From: Trachythela sp. YZ-2020
Lineage: Eukaryota > Cnidaria > Anthozoa > Malacalcyonacea > Clavulariidae
Assembly (NCBI GenBank): GCA_016169945.1
Contig: JADLSH010000164.1
Coordinates: forward strand, 1,364,001 to 1,428,000
Reading direction: 5' to 3'
Length of the DNA stretch: 64,000 bases
Position numbers and translations under genes: made by a program. Each line of letters starts with the position of its first letter. The first letter of the stretch is position 1. Positions 56,685 through 64,000 of the stretch are shown one piece after another. The notes below the pieces were generated by a model that had not been told where the DNA came from, ran no database searches, and saw only the letters and a program-made list of their open reading frames with translations.

Positions 56685-58720
56685 TTAAGGTCATGTTACA
56701 CAAGGCAATGCCTAGTTACTGCAACTTAGTATATAGTTGATAATATCTATATAGTGTCATATCTAAAGAATAATTTTATTCTTAACTTTAACTTTATTCT
56801 TTGAATTTGTTTATACAGTTTATAATTAAAATTATATATTAACTAGGGGTCTTAAGTAAAAAGCCTATCAAGGTTTCTAGTATGCCCCTAGCCCAAATGT
56901 AAAATATTTAATAGATTACTAAAATGTTTTTCTTTATATGGGTGAAATTATTAAAATAAATAAAAAGCTTTGGGAAGACGAGAAACTTGTCTTAAATTCA
57001 TATTTATATTCAGACGGGTTTCTTGACTTCAGCTATTATGTGGGTAATAAATTGTCTGCGTTCTTTATCGACTGTTTTCCATATCTATATACTTCTCAGG
57101 CAGTGTTAACTGCTACACAACAAACCATTATGAAACATGCCATTAAATATACACAGGGTCCAAAACAAGTTTGATCATGTTATAAAATTTATATTGCTTT
57201 TTGTTTCAATTCGTTTAGTTTCCATTTACTTTTTCAGTTTTATAACTTCCAACTTTGTCTTGCATAAATTTCTTTTCCATACTTATAAAGTATATCATTG
57301 ACCCATGTCTTCTGAATATTGTCTTGTTTTAGAAATTTTGCTGACTTCCCAAATATACATTATGTTATCTTTAATCCTTTCTATAAAATCATTCAACTGA
57401 CTTTTAATATCTGACTAAAGTAATTGAGTATGAATTGTTATATTATTATGCTCTCCACTCCTACGAGGATAAAAAAAAATATTAAGAAGATTTCATTTAA
57501 CTTACATCTTATGCGCACACAATTATTTGAAGTTGTAATAAATCATTTGGTAACAATAAAACTTAATCAAGAGAATAAACAGTGTCTCTATTGCTTTCTA
57601 CTTCCTGAAAAGGCTGAAATCAAGGCCGCCATCTTGAAATTTTTATGTCCGGGGTGCATGCCTCTCACTGAGCTTTATATATCTGGAGGACGTGCCGCTA
57701 ATGTTTGCCAGGCAGAAAAGTGAAGCAAAAAACATGGCGGATTTTGGCTTGCTGATGCCATATATGGTCCTAAATGCTCATGGTGTTTACCACTGATTTG
57801 GCTCAGTTTTGAGCCCGCTACAGTGATCACATCCCCCTGATTTTTGACAAAAATCACAAAATGTTTGCAGTAATAAATTGGTTAGATTTTCGTCGTTTTC
57901 GACTGTTGACAACAGTTTTAAGATGTACAAGTCGTACACGGTATTTCCCGTTCGTGAATTACTACAGCAGCCAAGTACTCACAGCTGGCGAAATGTTGGC
58001 GAACAGCCGAACATGGTATTTTTAAAATGATATGAGGCGGGAGTCGATCGAGGCGGCCGCCGGCCGGTTCGGAGTTCAAAACCTCAAATAACAGGTATTT
58101 TTATATTTTTAACTGTGAAGAGAAGTATTTATTTAAATAATATTGTAAATTTCACAGAAAAAAATGTAGGCATAGTGATAAAATATTAAAATGATAGCCA
58201 TTTATAATAATGTTAAAATGCATTGTTTCAACTTTCAGGATCAAATGCTGTCTGTATAATATGTTTCTGAGACGTCAAAATGCGTCAATGGGTTATTACA
58301 CTTACAAACGATCACCCCCTTGTTAAGGACCTCAGCTTTTTACCCTCTGGAATACAAAATTCCCCTTTGAAAGTCAAATGCATTTTTAAACTTAGCTCTA
58401 GGGCTGGTTTTCAGCTCTTGTTTACATGAGACCTTCATGAAGGGCTGGCCCTATCAATAGGGCTGGTTTTCACCTCGTGTTTACAGCATTAAATGGTTTC
58501 TCTACAACTAATTTATTTTCTTATGAAGTCCAAAATCATATTTTGCCGTGCAAATGTTCGAATAAAAACCATCAGACAATTGAATACTGTTCTAAAACTA
58601 AATATTCAAATTGAAAACTATCAACTATTGTGTTATATTGTATTTCCACATTTTCCAAGAGCTGTTATTATGTGAACCATTGTCATAAAATAACATGTAT
58701 ATAACACATGCTCTGATTGG
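56685..58720. other. No recognisable gene
   Basis: Plus frames at 56938-57174 and 57424-57723 have no recognised domain. Near 58040-58070 a short GC-rich stretch (gaggcggccgccggccggtt) stands out from the AT-rich background. Nothing else is supported. Confidence 0.4.
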
Positions 58721-58789
58721 TCGAAACCCGTGTTTTGATCAGGCCATCCAAACACAGAAGACTATCGTGTTGTTGTTATTTTATAAAAC

Positions 58790-58944
58790 AATTACTTTAT
58801 AGTTTCCGTGTTTGGATGGCCTGATCCAAACACTTGGGAATGTTGCTCGAGTTAAGAAAAGCTCGCAAAATCGATTTTCTTAACTCTCGCAACATTCCAC
58901 GTGTTTGGATCAGGCCATCCAAACACGGAAACCATAAAGTAATT
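58790..58944. repeat. Long hairpin, 71 bp arms
   Basis: Arms 58790-58860 and 58874-58944 are near-perfect complements (aattactttatagtttccgt at the outside, ttaagaaaa/ttttcttaa at the centre) around a loop of about 13 bases. A third partial copy of the arm (gatcaggccatccaaacaca) lies at 58737-58756. Confidence 0.88.
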
Positions 58945-59221
58945 GTATATTATAGGTTGTTGGATTAGGACATTAAGATTGACATTTGGCAGAGTCAAAT
59001 TTCCCCCCAGAATTTTTGTTTAACTTCTTCGCTTCATATTTTCTTTCTTATCTCAACACTACAGTTTTAAAATAGCAAGTTCATTTCCTCACCAGCTGTT
59101 TGTCATTTGACACATAATCTCTTAATGTCCCTGTTAACTGGCAGTAACCGGCCATTGTATTCCCACATTTTCCAAGAGCCCTTATTATAATTATGTGGAC
59201 CATTCTTATAGGTTGTTGGAT

Positions 59222-59306
59222 TAAACCATTAACTGGCAGTTACCTACAACTCATACTAAAGTAAGGCGCATTTGGGCGGCGTGGGCACATTGCCAGCTAA
59301 TGGGTT
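59222..59306. mobile_element. Short MITE, TTAACCCATTA family
   Basis: Starts taaaccattaactggcagtt and ends gggcacattgccagctaatgggtta. This copy preserves the uninterrupted gggcacattgccagc site that is split by the large element in the next copy. Confidence 0.8.
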
Positions 59307-60561
59307 ACGTCTACATCAAGGTGCCTTGCAGGATAGTTAATCCTCACTAGAAAACCTTTTGGTTTATATGTCTCAACTGACTTTGTTGTGTAAACTTATC
59401 CTGAGAAGGGTTTTGATTTTAAGACAGGTGACTGACTATTCAAGTTAGATTGCGGTACTGGCTCCTCCAGATCAGAGAATGAAAGCACTCTGTGCAAAAT
59501 GCAACTGTATATCTGCATGTAGTTGTAATTATAATAATTATGGTAAATTTACAGTAGGTTAAATATTTGTTAACCCATTAACTGGCAGTACCCTACCACT
59601 GACAAGTAAAATCGCCTGGAGTTAGACAGAGTGAAATACTAAATTAGGTGCATCTGGGCACATTAGGCCGTATTCTGTGGCACGTTATCGTTCAGTTTCG
59701 TTGCCCGGGTTCGGGCACTACTTTAAAACAAGATAAATAATTAGGATTAATCATACAAAGTCCAAATCCGCTTGTTTGCACTTCTAGAAACCTGCAGTTT
59801 TCGAGTATTTCTTCTTCGAAAATTCAAGAAATCAACATATTTCGCAATCGATCGCCGCCATTTTTTTCAGGGTACTTGGTGTAATATGCACTATATATAG
59901 TGTATTTCGTGGTTCCACATTGATTTTTACATGAAGTTTCTCAAACATTCGCTGACATAAAGTAAATATGGCATTTCAGAATTATTGTTTTTAGTCATTT
60001 TGATGGGGAAAATGACAAAATTTTACCGAGGTTTCGTTCCCAAAGTTGTTTGGATTGACAAAATATATGGCTATCGCTTGACGGGCTTCAAAGGGATGTT
60101 GCGTGGAGAAATTTTCAGTTTTATTCGCGGTAATGTGAGGGAATATAAGTGACAATACTAGTGGAAACTGTGTTTAATTGTTTATTTTAATATACTGGCA
60201 GAGGTCTTGGCAGATTCAATATATAACTTTTCTTTGTGATGAAAACTGTCTGGTATCAGAACCTGTGTTGTGGTAAATACTGTTCCGTACAGACAGATGC
60301 AAAATGGTGACATACATTCATCAAGAGAACAACAACAACATGGAACATTCTTCCTGATTAACTCATACCTTAGCCTTATCCAGATTTAAATCGCTACTTT
60401 ATGTATATTACACTACTACCATAAATATAAACTATGAACCTGAAATTCCCTGGACTTGGAAATTGATCTGTTTAAAATGTGTTACTGCTCGTGGTCTAGC
60501 CTGCTCTCTTGTTGTTCTTAACACTTGTATTGTTCTCTTATTTTAATTTAATATAATGTAA

Positions 60562-61063
60562 TTGTATATTTATATAGTATTTGTTATAGGGCCCACATGC
60601 AGAGGTTGTCTTACACTTGCACTCAAGCAAAGATTGTGGAGCACAAGGGAGGGGGCGACATGCCATCCAGACAATCTCCAGCTCTTGATTGGAGAGTGTC
60701 TAGCCAGCACCAACACTGAGACCATGATGCTGTTTGAAAATTTGCTCTGTTGATATGTTGGAAAAGGCTGTCAGAGGTTGGGGTGAGACATCTGAACATT
60801 TTCTGATTTAAAAGGAGCATATCTACAGTCTATCTATCATATCCTAGCCTGTGTTCCAGTCCACTACACCATTGTGTGTGTAAAGTGGACTGTAACACAG
60901 GCTATCATATCCTTGCTTGAGTGTGTTGAGTGCAAGTGTAAGACAGGGTACATGTACATGTTGTGATTGCCAGAATAAAGCAGGAGTTAATGAAGATGAG
61001 GAGGATTATGATATGACTCATTCTGATGAGGAAGAAGAACTTGCAGATTCTGATGATTTGTGA
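60562..61063 (+). pseudogene. Coding remnant at the centre of the long-inverted-repeat element
   Basis: Two plus-strand pieces: one around 60590-60752 (CRGCLTLALKQRLWSTREGA, ending in a stop) and one around 60945-61063 (TCTCCDCQNKAGVNEDEEDY... ending DSDDL and TGA). The second has a Cys-rich segment followed by a strongly acidic C-terminus. Between them lies a small hairpin (tagcctgtgttccagtccac and its complement, 60846-60905). These could be what is left of the autonomous element's gene. I do not recognise a catalytic domain. Confidence 0.35.
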
Positions 61064-61449
61064 CTCTGGTTGAAAGAGCTAACTTCAAAATTCTAATTTG
61101 TATATTATTAAAGGAACAAACTCATTCTCACCAAACAGAATGTAGATATAAATATGCACCTATCATTGTCTTTGATGGGAAACCCCAGGGTAGCTGACTA
61201 GGTGAACATGCTACAAAAAGGAGTGTCAGAGTCACCACAACAGTATACACCAATAACTGCAGACCCTATAACAAATACTATATAAATATACAATTAAATT
61301 TAGAGAACAATACAAGTACTAAGAACAACAGGAGAGTTACTACAAGCAGTATTACATTTTAAACAGGTTCAGGTTCACAGTTTATATTTACGGCAGTAGT
61401 GTAATATCCATATTAAAGTAGCAAGTTAAATCTAGATAATACATCAGTT

Positions 61450-61906
61450 AATTCTAGCATTGCCATCCCCCCTGGGCATTTGCACTTATTTTTTCTCTAA
61501 GTGTACAATTCCCTGGGGCTAGGCAGGAAAAGAGAAACAATGCCTCACCCCGGGGCAAAGAAATTATGCCAACTGCCACCCCCGGGGCACACCAACACAT
61601 AGATTTGTAGAATATCAGGATATGAGTTTTACATTCTTAATTAAATAAAGATGAGCAAGTTTTGCTTCACAAGTTCTATTTGTTATGTGTATGACACAAA
61701 TACTCCATCCATATTCATGGCAGTGCACATGTTCACTGCAGCTGCTGCAGAAACCACAATAATTTCCGGATAGAGAGACAAATGCCCCGCCGGTGAACAA
61801 ATGCCCGGCCCAGGGGAACTTTTGCAAGTACTAATGCCTGGTCCCTGCACAACAAAAGTTTGCAAATGCCCAGGGGTAGCCAGGGGGATGGGGCAATGCT
61901 AGAATT
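61450..61906. mobile_element. MITE inserted in the right arm of the long-inverted-repeat element
   Basis: Ends AATTCTAGCATTGCC...GGCAATGCTAGAATT, with further matching CCCCCTGGGCATTTGC/GCAAATGCCCAGGGG inside. The equivalent place in the left arm (near 60360) has no such sequence, so this is an insertion after the arms formed. The interior has repeated ccccggggc strings. Confidence 0.8.
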
Positions 61907-62581
61907 GATTGAAATATAAGGCTAATTATACTGTTGAATGTTGTTGTTGTTGTTCTGTTCATCTGTTGATGAATGTATATGTAACCGCTTTGCATTTTCT
62001 ATCTATATAGAATAGGATTTCCCACAACACAGGTTCTGATACCAGACAGTTTTTCATCACAAAGGAAAGTCCTATATTGAATCTGCCAAGACCTCTGCCA
62101 GTGATAAAATGTTTTCACTAGTATTGTCACTTATATCCACTCACATTACCACGAAACCTCGGTAAAATTTTGTCATTTTCCCCATCAAAATGACTAAAAA
62201 ACAATAATTCTGAAACGCCATATTTACTTTATGTCAGCGGATGTTTGAGAAACTTCATGTAAAAATCAATGTGGAACCACGAAATACACTATATATAGTG
62301 CATATTACACCAAGTACCCTGAAAAAAATGGCGGCGATCGATTGCAAAATATGTTGATTTCTTGAATTTTCGAAGAAGAAATACTCGGAAACTGCAGGTT
62401 TCTAGAAGTGCAAACAAGCGGATTTGGACTTTGTATGATTAATCCTAATTATTTATCTTGTTTTAAAGTAGTGCCCGAACCCGGGCAACGAATTTCATTT
62501 TCTAAGCGACTTTTCGTGCCACAGAATACGGCCTACATGGCAAGCTAATGGGTTAACAAGAGACACTGGCAGATACTTTTG

Positions 62582-62665
62582 TTAACACTAACTGGCAATA
62601 CCCTACCACTGACGAGTAATACTAAAGTAGGGTGCAACTGGGTGCATTGCCAGCTAATGGGTTAA
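62582..62665. mobile_element. Short MITE, TTAACCCATTA family
   Basis: Starts ttaacactaactggcaatac and ends ccagctaatgggttaa. It shares the accctaccactgacgagtaa core with the neighbouring copy, only about 25 bp away. Confidence 0.8.
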
Positions 62666-62679
62666 AAATTCAAATTCAT

Positions 62680-62905
62680 GTCCAACACTCAAAATAAATC
62701 TGGTATTTCCAAGCATCGACATATTTTTCTGTTTACTATATAAAGGACAGTCTTTTCAAACAAAATATAATAAATATCCATTTTCATAAACTGCAAAAGC
62801 AATAATTTTCACATGTGAGATTATCATAAATAATCTCACATGTGAGATTATCAGTTTTATCAGTGCTCGAAATCTCTATAAAGCACTATACTTTATATAA
62901 TAAAG
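62680..62905. mobile_element. MITE-like repeat, second copy of the intron-4 insertion
   Basis: Matches 39690-39985 in inverted orientation (aaataaatctggtatttcca, aggacagtcttttcaaacaa, agtgctcgaaatctctataa). The palindromic aatctcacatgtgagatta is present twice (62811-62829 region and 62834-62852). Confidence 0.65.
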
Positions 62906-62909
62906 TCCT

Positions 62910-63570
62910 TTTTCGCATAGTTTACAAAGCGGTACCCCCAAAAAGGCAGATTTGGGCCTGCATGAGAAAGACCTACCAATTACCATTCTCTTTCTATTGC
63001 AGAATTGTACAGGAAATGCTGGTGAAATACAGGAATTTTCATGGAATATGTTTGCAAATTGACAATACAAGTTCGTATATAATATTTCTTTTATTCATAT
63101 TTAATTTAAATTTATTAATTAAACTCTATTCTAGAGAATTCACAAATATTTAAAAAAATTTATGCAACAATCAAATCCAGGCATAATCATCCTACCCCCA
63201 ATTCTGTTATTGTATTTAAATATAAAATACATGTGAAAGTATTTGTTTCTAGTTGTTTTGCCTTTAACATGAACATGTTAGTGTTTAATGGAAATAATAT
63301 ATTTTTCAAATGTATGGTAATTGAAAGTGTGATTGGGTTCCCCAGGACATATTTATCTGCTTGTATTCTCCCTGTGGCTGGGCCATTAGTGCTATTTTGA
63401 CAAATAGGGGAGGGGGGTGCTTGGATTTGACTGATGCATTAATATATGTTCATATTTTATTTATAATAATTAGTTATTATGTAACATTTTTTTGTATATA
63501 TACAGAGGTATTATATAAAATGAACTTTGACAAAAAACATTTAAAAATACAAATATATACAGCAGCACCT
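62910..63570. other. No recognisable gene
   Basis: AT-rich. The plus frame 62842-63153 begins inside the MITE-like repeat and has no recognised domain. Confidence 0.45.
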
Positions 63571-63573
63571 GTA

Positions 63574-63833
63574 TGCCTGGGTTAGTTTTCCTAGTGTAGA
63601 TTGAGCTTTATAAAACTGCACTAATCAATCATGCTAATGTCAACTCTCTCACCCTTATTTCATACATTTGTAGGGAATATGTGATGATTTGACAGATTAC
63701 TTAATATTTATACTGTAACATGTATTCCTTTGACTTACTCAATGCTATATCTACTCACCATCATCTGTCACAATTAAGGGAGCATGCATGGCAATGTTGA
63801 GCTCAATGTAGACTGGGAAAACTAACCCAGGTT
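63574..63833. mobile_element. Possible MITE, ~35 bp TIR
   Basis: The left end cctgggttagttttcctagt then gtagattgagct is mirrored at the right by gagctcaatgtagactggga then aaactaacccagg, with three or four mismatches. 260 bp in all; no coding sequence and no clear TSD. Confidence 0.65.
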
Positions 63834-63847
63834 CATAGAATGCTTAC

Positions 63848-63965
63848 TGCAAATTTACAGTGCAGTTTTCGCACTGTTTGAAAGAGTTTTTATACAATGG
63901 CCGCCTGTGGCTGCGGCAGTCCTTTGCCTTGTGGCCTAGAATGCCGCATTTGAAGCACCTCATTC
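63848..63965 (-). CDS. CCHC zinc-knuckle exon (partial gene at window edge)
   Basis: After a 3' splice site (ttcttttatag) the minus strand reads GMRCFKCGILGHKAKDCRSH, a perfect CX2CX4HX4C zinc knuckle, then QCENCTVNLQ. The exon ends either at a TAA or at a GTAAGC donor just before it. CCHC knuckles bind single-stranded nucleic acid and occur in gag proteins, in retroelement-derived host genes and in RNA-processing factors. With only one exon visible the gene cannot be named. Its 5' part lies beyond the right edge. Confidence 0.55.
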
Positions 63966-64000
63966 CTATAAAAGAAATAAAGACGTTCTACTGCATTTAA

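Larger units (their letters stand above)
59664..62535. mobile_element. Long-inverted-repeat DNA element, 3 bp TSD
   Basis: 2872 bp, ends TAGGCCGTATTCTGTGGCAC and its complement. The arms run roughly 59664-60600 and 61262-62535 and are highly similar (for example caagtaccctgaaaaaaatg and its complement), so the element can fold into a hairpin of almost 0.9 kb. TSD CAT (59661-59663 and 62536-62538), confirmed by the uninterrupted MITE copy at 59222. The centre (60600-61260) has a coding remnant ending NEDEEDYDMTHSDEEEELAD and DSDDL before a stop, like the acidic tails of large transposase-associated proteins. The TAGG-type start and 3 bp TSD are compatible with Academ-like elements, but this is uncertain. 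Confidence 0.82.
59570..62558. mobile_element. TTAACCCATTA-family MITE split by a 2.9 kb element
   Basis: The left part 59570-59663 (ttaacccattaactggcagt to gggcacat) and the right part 62536-62558 (catggcaagctaatgggtt) together make one MITE copy. The intervening 59664-62535 is the inserted element. CAT is present on both sides and is the 3 bp target-site duplication. Confidence 0.85.

Overview
This is a 64 kb stretch of AT-rich eukaryotic nuclear DNA, and almost everything recognisable in it is transposable-element sequence. There is no operon-like organisation, the genes have GT..AG introns, and no rRNA, CRISPR or bacterial signal is visible. The mix of elements (AcademH-like DNA transposon, DIRS-type retrotransposon, BEL/Pao element, two Crypton-like tyrosine recombinases, CR1/L2- and Jockey-like LINE fragments, tRNA-derived SINEs, many MITEs) fits an invertebrate metazoan. 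An anthozoan cnidarian is my best guess, made from repeat content only. No host gene can be named. A CCHC zinc-knuckle exon at the right edge and some exon-like pieces at 16-17 kb are the only candidates for non-repeat coding sequence.

Layout. 0-9.6 kb: a broken unidentified protein fragment, the 3' end of a LINE, and a series of MITE or foldback elements, two of them with clear target-site duplications (TSDs). 9.9-15.3 kb: a 3'-truncated LINE (coiled-coil ORF1 plus endonuclease) abutting a minus-strand DIRS-type element that carries gag, RT and RNase H and, upstream of gag, an SGNH-hydrolase-like ORF. 16-23 kb: exon-like fragments, a non-autonomous hAT element with a perfect 8 bp TSD, and a SINE. 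23.9-27.3 kb: a decayed multi-exon minus-strand transposase-like gene split by a SINE that has a 14 bp TSD. 28.2-32.5 kb: two Crypton-type recombinase genes in opposite orientation, the second split by LINE reverse-transcriptase sequence. 33.2-34.2 kb: a minus-strand LINE RT fragment.

The centrepiece is 35480-44133, an 8654 bp DNA transposon that looks complete. It has 77 bp terminal inverted repeats identical at both ends and a perfect 9 bp TSD (GGTATTTTA). It carries two convergent intron-containing genes with open frames: a 593-aa RecQ-type helicase on the plus strand and a 1061-aa, five-exon DUF6589-like putative DDE transposase on the minus strand. This matches what I recall of the AcademH lineage. 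The helicase and transposase presumably act together in excision or integration. Two MITE-like sequences sit in the transposase introns.

44.9-50.2 kb holds a decayed BEL/Pao retrotransposon with a 137 bp palindrome inside it. 50.4-64 kb holds two related hAT-type MITEs, a 148 bp tandem duplication, two nearly identical G-rich foldback elements 1.6 kb apart, several copies of an approximately 80-110 bp MITE, a strong hairpin, and a nested structure (MITE interrupted by a 2.9 kb long-inverted-repeat element with a 3 bp TSD, itself interrupted by another MITE).
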